Of a stretch of DNA of 12,656 nt, positions 5,687 to 12,552 are shown piece after piece. The position numbers and the translations under genes were made by a program. Below the pieces are notes generated by a model. The model saw only the letters and a program-made list of their open reading frames with translations. It was not told the DNA's origin and did no database searches. Positions within the stretch are counted from its first letter, which is position 1, and every line of letters begins with the position of its first letter. Source of the DNA: Deltaproteobacteria bacterium (GTDB lineage: Bacteria > Desulfobacterota > Desulfarculia > Adiutricales > Adiutricaceae); the NCBI GenBank assembly GCA_031279155.1, contig JAITJB010000336.1, positions 1-12,656 on the forward strand, in the 5' to 3' direction.

Positions 5687-7417
5687 ATGGGAAAAACGTT
5701 AAAAGCCTTAGCTGGGATCTTAATCTGTCTTTGGGGAGTTTTGGTCATCCTAACCGGAGAAGCTAGATCCCAAGAGGATTTAGAGACCCGTTCGGTTATT
5801 ATCACCTCAGATGATATAGCCGCCCTCAAGGCTAACCGATTAGCCGATGTTCTAAACACCGTGCCCGGGGTTTCGGCTTCGACCTCCTCGGTTAGCATCC
5901 ATGGATCGTATAAGGTTAGAGTCTTTTTAGATGGAGCCCTTTTAAACGATCCCACCAGTAGCCACGGTGGGGTGGATTTTGGCCGGGTTATTTTAAGTTC
6001 GGTCGATAAAATAGAGATCGTAACCGATGCCGGATCGCTATCTTACGGCCAGGACGCTTCGGGCGGGGTGATTTTGATTACCACTAGAGAGCTCGATAGC
6101 ACCACCGGGCGGGTCCGGGCTTGGGCCGGTAACTTAGGGGTGTTCTTCTCTGAGGTCGATGCTACCGTCTCCCGGGGGGCTTGGGGCATAGGCCTTCGCG
6201 GCGGCTATGAGAGGAGCGATGGTTTTAAGGTCAATAACGACCGGGAAAAGCATCGGGTCGGGATGTCGGTGGCCTGGCGAGGCGAAGAATTACGGACGGT
6301 CTTAGCCGCTGACCACCAGACCGAAGAGCAGGGTTTTTCCGGCTTACCAGCCTTTCCCACGCCCCACTCGAGACAAAAAAACCGCAACTTCAACATGAAT
6401 TTAGCTGTTGATTTTAGATCTTTTAAGGGCTCGGCTACTTTATTTGAAGGAAGGTCTGAAAATCTAGATCCCTCGCGCAATATGTTTCAGACCCTAAGGA
6501 TAACTAAGGGCGGAACCGATCTCAGGTACGGGGCCTCCTTAGGGCCCATGGGCCTGGATTTGGGGACGGGCTATGAGGAGACCAGGGCCCAGAGCTCGGA
6601 TTTTGGGACCAGGCGGGAAAACATCTTCCATTTATTTGGCGGGCTAAAATACCCTCTGCCCTGGATTCCGGTTGAGCTGACCTTTGGCCTTAGGGCCAAC
6701 TTAAATAGCGGCTTCGATGATTCCTTTTGCCCGGAAGCCGGGCTTATATTTCGCACAGGCTATTTTGAAGCCGGCTACCGCTATAGCCGGGCGGCTAATA
6801 CCCCTAGTTTTCAGCAGCGCTTTTCCCGCTCGAGCTCAACTAACCCTAACCCTTCTTTAGGCATTGAGACAGCCGATAACCATAGCCTAAATTTGGCAAT
6901 TGTACCCTTCGATGATTTAAGCCTTCATCTGACGGCCTACCACAATACTTTGAAGGGCCGAATCACTTACGTCCGGGCGGCCAATAGCGCTATGGGCCGC
7001 TACGAAAATTTAGGTAGAGCCAGATTTACCGGAGTTGATTTGGGTTTTGATTGGGCCATAGCCTCTTGGGTCAAGGTTAAGGGGAACGTATCTTTGATAA
7101 AAGCTAGAGACTTAGACTTGGAAAAAGATCTCCCCTCTCAGCCAAAAATCCGCAGTAGATTTGAAGTAACCTTAAGGCCCCTTGATGGACTGACCATAGT
7201 TGGGAGCTTAGATCACAGCGGTCCCAACTTTACTGACCGCGAAAACACTAACAAGCTAGCTGGCCGGGTCCTAACGGGTTTGAGAGCGGAATACAACATT
7301 GGCCGCTATTCATTTTTTATTGATAGCCAAAACCTCCTAGATTGTGATTACTACTACGTCGATGGCCTGGTAGCCCCGCCCATGACCTGGTTTGCCGGCA
7401 TGGGGGTAAGTTTTTGA
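5687..7417 (+). CDS. TonB-dependent outer-membrane receptor (BtuB-like)
   Basis: This 576-residue protein has a signal peptide (Lys4 and Lys6, hydrophobic core about residues 7-23, likely cleavage after Ala-Arg-Ser near 28). A TonB-box-like DLETRSVIIT follows, then the plug domain (about 36-134) with VLNTVPGV, VRVFLDGALLNDP, DKIEIVTDAGSLSYGQDASGGVILITT motifs. The rest is a 22-strand-type beta barrel ending in Phe after WFAGMGVSF, as expected for barrel insertion. ATG 5687 is preferred over an upstream TTG at 5666 because GAGG (5678-5681) is well placed and the signal peptide then starts correctly. Riboswitch control suggests import of cobalamin, a cobamide precursor, or a cobalt chelate. It is slightly shorter than E. 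coli BtuB. The next gene overlaps its stop by 4 nt. Confidence 0.92.
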   Translation: MGKTLKALAGILICLWGVLVILTGEARSQEDLETRSVIITSDDIAALKANRLADVLNTVPGVSASTSSVSIHGSYKVRVFLDGALLNDPTSSHGGVDFGRVILSSVDKIEIVTDAGSLSYGQDASGGVILITTRELDSTTGRVRAWAGNLGVFFSEVDATVSRGAWGIGLRGGYERSDGFKVNNDREKHRVGMSVAWRGEELRTVLAADHQTEEQGFSGLPAFPTPHSRQKNRNFNMNLAVDFRSFKGSATLFEGRSENLDPSRNMFQTLRITKGGTDLRYGASLGPMGLDLGTGYEETRAQSSDFGTRRENIFHLFGGLKYPLPWIPVELTFGLRANLNSGFDDSFCPEAGLIFRTGYFEAGYRYSRAANTPSFQQRFSRSSSTNPNPSLGIETADNHSLNLAIVPFDDLSLHLTAYHNTLKGRITYVRAANSAMGRYENLGRARFTGVDLGFDWAIASWVKVKGNVSLIKARDLDLEKDLPSQPKIRSRFEVTLRPLDGLTIVGSLDHSGPNFTDRENTNKLAGRVLTGLRAEYNIGRYSFFIDSQNLLDCDYYYVDGLVAPPMTWFAGMGVSF

Positions 7418-8595
7418 GCTTAAGCTCCGGGTTTGGGGTTAGGTACCTCATTTTGATGCTGACGGATCGCTGTAACCTCTCTTGTCGTTACTGCTATAAC
7501 CAGGGTCCTAGTTTAGGCGATATGGAGCGCGGTCTAATAGACTCCATTTTTGATTTTGTAGGTCCCCAACCAGGACCCATCCACGTCCAATTGACCGGCG
7601 GAGAGCCTACTTTAAGACCGGATTTAATCGAGGCGGCGGCTGAGCGGGCCAAAAAGATAGTTAACCGAAAGGTTACGATTGCCCTTCAGACTAATGGTAC
7701 CAAGCTTACTAATGACTTAATTAAAAAGATAAAGAATTTAGATCTCGCGGTGGGAGTTAGTTTAGATGGCCCGCCGGATGTAAACCAAAAGACCAGGGGA
7801 GGATCAGAGCAATTATTAGACGGCCTAATGGCCTTAGAAGAAAATCAAGCGCCCTTTCGGGTAACGGTGGTCGTGAGCTCTCAAAACGTCCAATACCTAA
7901 ATCAAGCGGCTCTATTTTTGGCTTCCTTTTCCATGTGCCAGGGCTTGGGCTTAGACCTTATGACCGAGCCCATTGAAATGCCGGCTGATAGCCTATTACC
8001 AAAACCGCCCTCGCCCGGAGATCTGGAGAAAGCCGCAGCTAAGCTCTATATATGCCTTCAAACAATAAACAAACTTAGAAGAAGGCCTCTGAGATTAAGA
8101 GAAGCCGATATCTTGGAAAAATCATTGGCTAACCCATTGTCTAAATCCTTGGCTAAACCATTGGTCAGCTCCCAAGCTAGCTTCCAAGCTAGCCCCCAAG
8201 CAAGCCTCCAAGTTGGCCATCAAGCTAGCCCCGCTTATGGTCATTTTTGCCAGGTCGGCCAAGGGGCAGGCCTGTGCTTGAGGCCAGACGGCGCTCTCTT
8301 TCCCTGTGCTCACAGCGCCCGGCAAAAAGAGCTAATGATAGGCTACTTAAAGGATTTGGCTAAAGACACTCCGGAATTTATCGAACAAAAACTAAAAACC
8401 CCCTTAACTAAGCTAACCTTGTTTAATTTTAATTGTCAGAAATGCCCGCTCCTTGGCCGCTGCCCAGGGGACTGCCCGGCCCGCCAGGCCGCGCATAGAC
8501 GCCAAAATGAAACTTATGAGCCCGATACCCTGGCCTGCGCCCTGTGGCGGGGGTTATATTCAGCCATAAAGGGACAAGCAATAGATTCCCTATGA
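7414..8595 (+). CDS. SPASM-domain radical SAM enzyme
   Basis: This is a 393-residue radical SAM protein. The CxxxCxxC cluster motif is C20, C24, C27 (TDRCNLSCRYCYN), and the SAM-binding GGEP motif is at 62-65. The C-terminal SPASM domain is complete: C279-x13-G-x4-C298, then C341-x2-C344-x5-C350-x3-C354, then C375, enough for two auxiliary 4Fe-4S clusters. C288 is an extra Cys. A 40-residue tetrapeptide-repeat linker (234-273) joins the two halves. SPASM enzymes mature peptides and proteins (AnSME, PqqE, triceptide and sactipeptide enzymes), and related ones act on tetrapyrroles (NirJ, AhbC/AhbD); the substrate here is unknown. The start is TTG 7414, overlapping the receptor stop as TTGA. Cytoplasmic. 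Its place between a TonB receptor and CbiK is unusual. Confidence 0.88.
   Translation: MSLSSGFGVRYLILMLTDRCNLSCRYCYNQGPSLGDMERGLIDSIFDFVGPQPGPIHVQLTGGEPTLRPDLIEAAAERAKKIVNRKVTIALQTNGTKLTNDLIKKIKNLDLAVGVSLDGPPDVNQKTRGGSEQLLDGLMALEENQAPFRVTVVVSSQNVQYLNQAALFLASFSMCQGLGLDLMTEPIEMPADSLLPKPPSPGDLEKAAAKLYICLQTINKLRRRPLRLREADILEKSLANPLSKSLAKPLVSSQASFQASPQASLQVGHQASPAYGHFCQVGQGAGLCLRPDGALFPCAHSARQKELMIGYLKDLAKDTPEFIEQKLKTPLTKLTLFNFNCQKCPLLGRCPGDCPARQAAHRRQNETYEPDTLACALWRGLYSAIKGQAIDSL
8113..8232 (+). repeat. Ten tandem 12-nt units encoding tetrapeptides in the radical SAM gene
   Basis: Ten consecutive in-frame 12-nt units encode LEKS, LANP, LSKS, LAKP, LVSS, QASF, QASP, QASL, QVGH, QASP. The first five begin TTGG or TTGT; the last five begin CAAG, most continuing CAAGCTAGC. 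The two sub-blocks look like separate expansions of a shared ancestral unit. The array falls exactly between the radical SAM core and the SPASM domain and encodes a Ser/Ala/Pro/Gln-rich, probably disordered linker. Confidence 0.9.
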
Positions 8596-8655
8596 TAGCT
8601 TAGTATCTCATATAAAGTTTAGATTAGATGAAAGAAAAAAAAGAGGAAGTTCCCT

Positions 8656-9636
8656 ATGCCCATGGACCAAGCGTCATTTTTTGTTTTAATACTTTTAGTA
8701 GCATTTATTTTATTAATTTATCCCAAAAAAAAGGCTTTGGCCTATGAGGCAGAAAGTAAGAAACCAACGATAGTCCTGGCGGCCTTTGGCACTACGGTGC
8801 CGGAGGCTTTAGGGGATTTAGAAAATATCGTCCGTAAGGTAACGGAGGCCTTTCCCGACTGCGATATAAGGCTCTCTTTTACCTCCAACATCATCCGCTC
8901 GGTATGGCGCAAGAGGGCTCAAAGTCAGCCGTGTGAGCTTAATATTAAATACGCTTCGGTCTTAAATCCCCTATCGGTCTTAGCTGATATCCAGGAAACA
9001 GGGGCCGGGGCCGTCTTAATTCAGTCGCTTCACATTACCGATGGGGAAGAGTACCAAAACCTGGCCGTCTTAGTTAAAGCCTTAGCCGACCAACAGACTC
9101 TCCAGAGAAGCTTAAGACCATTTCCCTATCTTAAATTGGGCCCCCCGGCCTTAGGCTTAGGCGACGGCCACCCTAAATACCTAGATAGGGCGGCGGTAGC
9201 CTTAGCTGACCTTTTAAGAGAGGCCAAAGAGCGATCAGACGCCCTAGTCTTGATGGGCCACGGTAACGAGCGCCTTAGCCAGGAGGTCTTCTTTAAGTTT
9301 TTAGGGAAACTAAGAGAGCACTACCAGCGGGTCTTTTTGGGAACCGTTGAGGCCGAACCCTTGGGGCCAAAAATTGCCCAAGAGGTCGCCAACAATCCCC
9401 CGCCTTCGGGCCGGGTCATCATGGCCCCCTTGATGGTCGTTGCTGGTGACCACGCTCGTAACGACATGGCCGGGCCTGACCCCGACAGCTGGCGATCGCT
9501 TTTAATTGAGAAAGGCTTTGAAGTTGAGGCGCGTCTTTCGGGCTTAGGCTCTCTTGACGCCTGGGCCGATATTTATGTCGAGAGCCTTAGAGTTCTATAC
9601 CAACAGATGAAAAGCGACTACGAATTTGCAGGGTGA
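8656..9636 (+). CDS. cbiK: CbiK-type sirohydrochlorin cobaltochelatase with N-terminal export/anchor segment
   Basis: The catalytic domain (about residues 35-320) matches CbiK, which inserts Co2+ (or Fe2+) into sirohydrochlorin. The metal-binding triad is visible: H202 in MGHG, E232 in TVEAEP and H266 in VAGDHARND. Spacing is 30 and 34, close to my recollection of the Salmonella and Desulfovibrio enzymes (30 and 32). Residues 8-22 are strongly hydrophobic, followed by Pro-Lys-Lys-Lys and an Ala-Leu-Ala signal-peptidase-like site, so it resembles the periplasmic CbiK(P) of Desulfovibrio vulgaris, a haem-binding tetramer. The N-terminus before the hydrophobic run is acidic rather than basic, which is odd for an export signal (see findings). 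AGAGGAAG lies about 8 nt before ATG 8656. It is the last gene of the riboswitch operon, 60 nt after the radical SAM gene. Periplasmic chelation would fit handling of imported tetrapyrrole or metal storage. Confidence 0.9.
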   Translation: MPMDQASFFVLILLVAFILLIYPKKKALAYEAESKKPTIVLAAFGTTVPEALGDLENIVRKVTEAFPDCDIRLSFTSNIIRSVWRKRAQSQPCELNIKYASVLNPLSVLADIQETGAGAVLIQSLHITDGEEYQNLAVLVKALADQQTLQRSLRPFPYLKLGPPALGLGDGHPKYLDRAAVALADLLREAKERSDALVLMGHGNERLSQEVFFKFLGKLREHYQRVFLGTVEAEPLGPKIAQEVANNPPPSGRVIMAPLMVVAGDHARNDMAGPDPDSWRSLLIEKGFEVEARLSGLGSLDAWADIYVESLRVLYQQMKSDYEFAG

Positions 9637-9754
9637 AATTACATCATCCTAGTTGGAGCACCCACTACGAAGCCTAGCTTAGAAAGAAAGCCAAGAAAAA
9701 TAGTTAAGAAAAAAAAGCCAAGTAAGAAAGCCAAGTAAGAAAACTCTCGCCTAA

Positions 9755-9789
9755 AACCGGTAAGGCCCCTAAAGGGGCCTTTTCCGGTT
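9755..9789 (+). terminator. Intrinsic terminator at the end of the riboswitch operon
   Basis: An 8-bp stem AAGGCCCC/GGGGCCTT (9762-9769, 9774-9781) with a TAAA loop is followed by TTTT. Outer arms AACCGG/CCGGTT (9755-9760, 9784-9789) can extend it across a small internal loop. It lies about 120 nt after the cbiK stop in the gap between convergent operons. Near-symmetry means it could also act on minus-strand transcripts. Upstream of it (9676-9741) are loosely repeated AAGAAAGCCAAGT units; no gene is apparent in 9637-9871. Confidence 0.75.
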
Positions 9790-9855
9790 GAGTCAAACAG
9801 CTTTTGGTAACTTAGCCCGGCTTTTGGAGGAGCACCCCTATGGTGCTTTGAGGGA

Positions 9856-9876
9856 GGTGACCGGGCGCGGGTCACC
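9856..9876. repeat. 7-bp inverted repeat overlapping the ridA stop codon
   Basis: The arms GGTGACC (9856-9862) and GGTCACC (9870-9876) enclose a 7-nt GC-rich loop. The right arm contains the ridA stop codon (9872-9874 on the minus strand). A second small hairpin (AGCACC 9831-9836 with GGTGCT 9842-9847) lies just beyond. Neither is followed by a T-run on the minus strand, so termination of the minus operon here is possible but weakly supported. Confidence 0.4.
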
Positions 9877-10261
9877 CTAAGTCAGAAGCTGCTATGACGT
9901 CAATTTCTACATCTAAGCCGTCATCGAGGCCAGATACGGCCATGGCAATGCGAGCCGGCGGGTTTTGTGGGAAAAATTCCCGGTAGACCTGATTCATTTC
10001 CGGCTTTAGAGCGATGTCGCTTAAGTAGATGTTAACCTTGAGGACCTTATCGAGTCCGGATCCAGCGGCTTCTAAAATGGCCTTGATGTTAGTTAAAACT
10101 AGCCTGGTTTGCTGAGCGATAGTTCCTCGCACCGGGGCCCCGGTTTCGGGCTCTTCCGGCGTCTGGCCTGAGACAAAGACTAATCCCCCGTACTTGATGG
10201 CCTGAGCATAGGGCCCGGGGGGCGGGGCTAGCGGCGTATAAATAGGTTCGATTTTGGGCAT
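9872..10261 (-). CDS. ridA: RidA-family enamine/imine deaminase
   Basis: This 129-residue protein fits the YjgF/YER057c/UK114 family in length and motifs: PPGPYAQAI (14-22), VFVSGQTP (28-35), TRLVLTNIKAILEAAGSGLDKVLKVNIYL (52-80) and the C-terminal PARIAMAVSGLDDGLDVEIDVIA. R104 and E119 correspond to the catalytic Arg105 and Glu120 of E. coli RidA. The family hydrolyses reactive 2-aminoacrylate and related enamines released by PLP-dependent dehydratases, and such a dehydratase is encoded two genes upstream in the same orientation. GGAGG lies four bases before the ATG, rather close. The gene starts 30 nt after the peptidase-like gene and is the last of the minus operon. The active-site Arg supports the deaminase subgroup rather than the inactive Rid subgroups. 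Confidence 0.93.
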   Translation of the reverse strand: MPKIEPIYTPLAPPPGPYAQAIKYGGLVFVSGQTPEEPETGAPVRGTIAQQTRLVLTNIKAILEAAGSGLDKVLKVNIYLSDIALKPEMNQVYREFFPQNPPARIAMAVSGLDDGLDVEIDVIAASDLG

Positions 10262-10291
10262 TATTCCTCCAAGGTGAGATTAAGAAAAAAG

Positions 10292-11470
10292 CTATTTGAC
10301 GATAAGCTGGCGGGGGAAGTTAACAAAGCACTCGCAGCCGGTTTCAGTGACGACTATGGGCTCGCTACACTCAAAGCCAAACTCATCCAGCCAGACCCCG
10401 GGCATGACGTGGATGGTCACCCCTGGGACCAAGACGTTTTTGTCGCCAGGCCTTAAGCTTACGGTGTGCTCGCCCCAATCCGGGGGGTAATTATTACCAA
10501 AGGCGTAGCCCATGCGGGATTCTTTAACCACTTTTGTGCCGCTGATGGCCTTACGCCAGGTTTCTTCGACCTCTTCGCCGGTGACCCCGGGTTTGATGAA
10601 GTCTAAAACTTTATTTAGCCCGTCAATTACCCCTTTGGCCACCTCAGTTAATTGGGCTGGCGGCGGGCCTATTATTAGCGTCCGAGATAGGGGCGCGTGA
10701 TAGCGGTGGACGTTACCGGCGAGTTCCAGTAAGACCAGATCGCCTTTTTCGTATCGCCTATCGACCCAAGACAGATGGGCTGTCGAGGTCCTAAGGCCTG
10801 AGGGCATAATGGGCATGATGGAAGTGTAGTCGCCGGTGTATTCACTTGTCCCGACTAACTGGGCTTTTACGACCTCGCCGGCGGCCTCGCCTTCTCTAAC
10901 CCCGATATCGATGACATCGATAGCCGTCTGCATGACCTTTTCAACTATCCTCGCCGCCTTTTGCATATAAGCGATTTCTTGGGGCGATTTTATTAATCTC
11001 ACCCAATTGACCAGGAGGTTGGCGTCCATGATGGTAGCTTCGGGGAGGTTTTCGTAGAGCGATTTAAAGCATTGGCCGGTAAAGTAATAGTTATCGGTCT
11101 CAACGCCCAATCTCTTTTTTTCGGAACCAAATTCCATGAGAAGATCGGCCACAAAATCCATGGGGTGGCGCAAGTTTGATTGGACGTAGTGGTCCTGGTA
11201 GCCCCGAATGCTATCATCTGAGAGGTAAGTTGTAAGCTTAGCCCCGTTTGAATCCTGCATGCGTCCAAACCAAATGGGTTCTTCGCGATCCATCAGGATT
11301 ATCAGCCCCTGATGGACGTAAAAAGACCAGCCGTCATAGCCGCTAAGGTAGTTGATGTTGGCCGGATCGGTAACTAAAAGCGTCTCAATACCCTCGCGGT
11401 ACATTGTTTCGCGGGTTTTAGCTAGACGCGATCGATATTCTTCGATAGTAAAAAAAGGCTTGGGATTCAT
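10292..11470 (-). CDS. doeA: Creatinase-fold M24 hydrolase, DoeA/EutD (ectoine hydrolase)-like
   Basis: This 392-residue protein has the two-domain aminopeptidase P/creatinase layout: an N-terminal domain (about 1-155) and a C-terminal pita-bread domain (about 160-390). The GYDGWSFYVHQ motif (44-54), FGRMQDSNGAKLT (68-80) and ETDNYYFTG (124-132) strongly resemble ectoine hydrolases, which open ectoine to N-acetyl-diaminobutyrate. Dinuclear-metal ligands of true M24 peptidases are altered: the first Asp is E249 (LLELAG) and the YxxDxTRT Asp is lost (RYHAPLSRT, 256-264). That points to the metal-free creatinase mode, with H232 or H335 as candidate catalytic residues. It lies between the EutB-like gene (89 nt upstream) and ridA. 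The exact substrate (ectoine, hydroxyectoine or another cyclic amidine) is inference. Start ATG 11470 has GAGG about 9 nt upstream. Confidence 0.82.
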   Translation of the reverse strand: MNPKPFFTIEEYRSRLAKTRETMYREGIETLLVTDPANINYLSGYDGWSFYVHQGLIILMDREEPIWFGRMQDSNGAKLTTYLSDDSIRGYQDHYVQSNLRHPMDFVADLLMEFGSEKKRLGVETDNYYFTGQCFKSLYENLPEATIMDANLLVNWVRLIKSPQEIAYMQKAARIVEKVMQTAIDVIDIGVREGEAAGEVVKAQLVGTSEYTGDYTSIMPIMPSGLRTSTAHLSWVDRRYEKGDLVLLELAGNVHRYHAPLSRTLIIGPPPAQLTEVAKGVIDGLNKVLDFIKPGVTGEEVEETWRKAISGTKVVKESRMGYAFGNNYPPDWGEHTVSLRPGDKNVLVPGVTIHVMPGVWLDEFGFECSEPIVVTETGCECFVNFPRQLIVK

Positions 11471-11559
11471 GGTGATTAACCTCTAAATTTTTGGCCACAA
11501 ATTTTAGAAAAAATTATAAATTTAGCTCTTAAAAAATTTACTCAAAAAGCGTTTTGTAG

Positions 11560-12549
11560 CTAATGATTTTTCTCGATAATAGCTTGGAGCAGCCTGGTAT
11601 CGACGTTGCCGCCGCTTACGATGACGACCACAGGGTCGTTTGGTTCGATATTAAGGTCGATAAGATCGTTTTCCAGGGCCGCTAAGCCCACGGCTCCCGA
11701 GCCCTCGATGACCAGCCGCTCGTGATAAAAGGCCCCATACATGGCCCGGGCGATTTGATCTTCAGAAACTAAGACGCTTTTATCTATGTATTTTTGGGTT
11801 AAACTAAAAGTATATTGATTGTCTAAGCCAATGCCGCCCAAGAGGGCGTCGGCTAAGCTATCGACTTCTGGGATCTCAATGGGCTTTCCGGCTGTAAGCG
11901 ATCGGATCATGGCCGGGGCGACTTCCATGGAGACGCCGATCATTTTAACTTTTGGGTTGATGGTTTTACTGGCCAAGGCAACCCCGGAAAAAAGCCCGCC
12001 GCCGGATAAGGGGACGATTAAAGCTTTAGTGTTTGGAATCTCTTCAAAGATTTCAATGGCCATTGTCCCCTGACCGCATAAAACAAAAGGATCGTCAAAG
12101 GGGGCGATCATAGTCAGACCCCGCTCTTTTTGGATTTCTAAGGCTTTGGCGTAGGCCTCATCTTGGCTTTGACCGTAGGCCACGACCTCGGCGCCCAAGT
12201 CTCTCATAGCCTTAACTCTAAAGGCCGGGACCCTTTCGGAAAGACAGATGACAGCCGGTAACTTTAAGTTTCTGGCGATATGGGCCACAGCCCGGCCGTG
12301 GTTACCGGTGGAAAAGGCGATAACCCCCCGCTCTTTTTCGGCGTTCCCAAGGCTCATAAGCTTATTGGCCGCGCCTCTAGCTTTAAAGGTCCCGGTCAAT
12401 TGGAGGGTTTCTAATTTAAGGTAAACCTTAAAGCCAGTTAACATACTTAAGCGGGGCGAAAAAACTAGCGGGGTCCTTGTAATGACCGGGCTGATAATCT
12501 TACGGGCTCTATAGATATCGGCTAGAGAGAGGGAATTATAATCGTCCAT
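11560..12549 (-). CDS. eutB: EutB-like threonine-dehydratase-family PLP enzyme
   Basis: This 329-residue fold-type II PLP enzyme has the Schiff-base Lys K56 in TGTFKARGAANK, the substrate loop STGNHGRAVA (80-89), the phosphate-binding SGGGLFSG (182-189), E282 in the IEGSGAVG metal-site motif, and VSGGNVD at 311-317. It lacks the C-terminal ACT domain of biosynthetic IlvA, so it is a catabolic-type deaminase. LADIYRARKII, GGIGLDNQYTFSL (238-250) and VLVSEDQIARAM resemble the hydroxyectoine-utilisation dehydratase EutB (not the ethanolamine lyase of the same symbol). Such enzymes dehydrate a beta-hydroxy amino acid, releasing an enamine that RidA would hydrolyse; ridA is in the same operon. GGAG lies 6 nt before the ATG, inside the end of the upstream gene. 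General L-threonine or serine dehydratase is the alternative. Confidence 0.85.
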   Translation of the reverse strand: MDDYNSLSLADIYRARKIISPVITRTPLVFSPRLSMLTGFKVYLKLETLQLTGTFKARGAANKLMSLGNAEKERGVIAFSTGNHGRAVAHIARNLKLPAVICLSERVPAFRVKAMRDLGAEVVAYGQSQDEAYAKALEIQKERGLTMIAPFDDPFVLCGQGTMAIEIFEEIPNTKALIVPLSGGGLFSGVALASKTINPKVKMIGVSMEVAPAMIRSLTAGKPIEIPEVDSLADALLGGIGLDNQYTFSLTQKYIDKSVLVSEDQIARAMYGAFYHERLVIEGSGAVGLAALENDLIDLNIEPNDPVVVIVSGGNVDTRLLQAIIEKNH

Positions 12550-12552
12550 TTT

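Noticed and set aside
9639..9875. 78-codon minus-strand ORF between the convergent operons
   Set aside because: It spans the terminator hairpin and low-complexity repeats, overlaps the end of ridA, has no recognisable domain and a composition like noise.
10274..10700. Plus-strand ORFs opposite the DoeA-like gene
   Set aside because: Antisense shadows of a strongly supported minus-strand gene.
11513..11518. TATAAT on the minus strand in the AT-rich gap before the DoeA-like gene, considered as an internal promoter
   Set aside because: The only -35-like hexamer (TTGAGT) is 21 bp away, too far for a sigma70 spacer; the whole gap is AT-rich so a -10 match is expected by chance.
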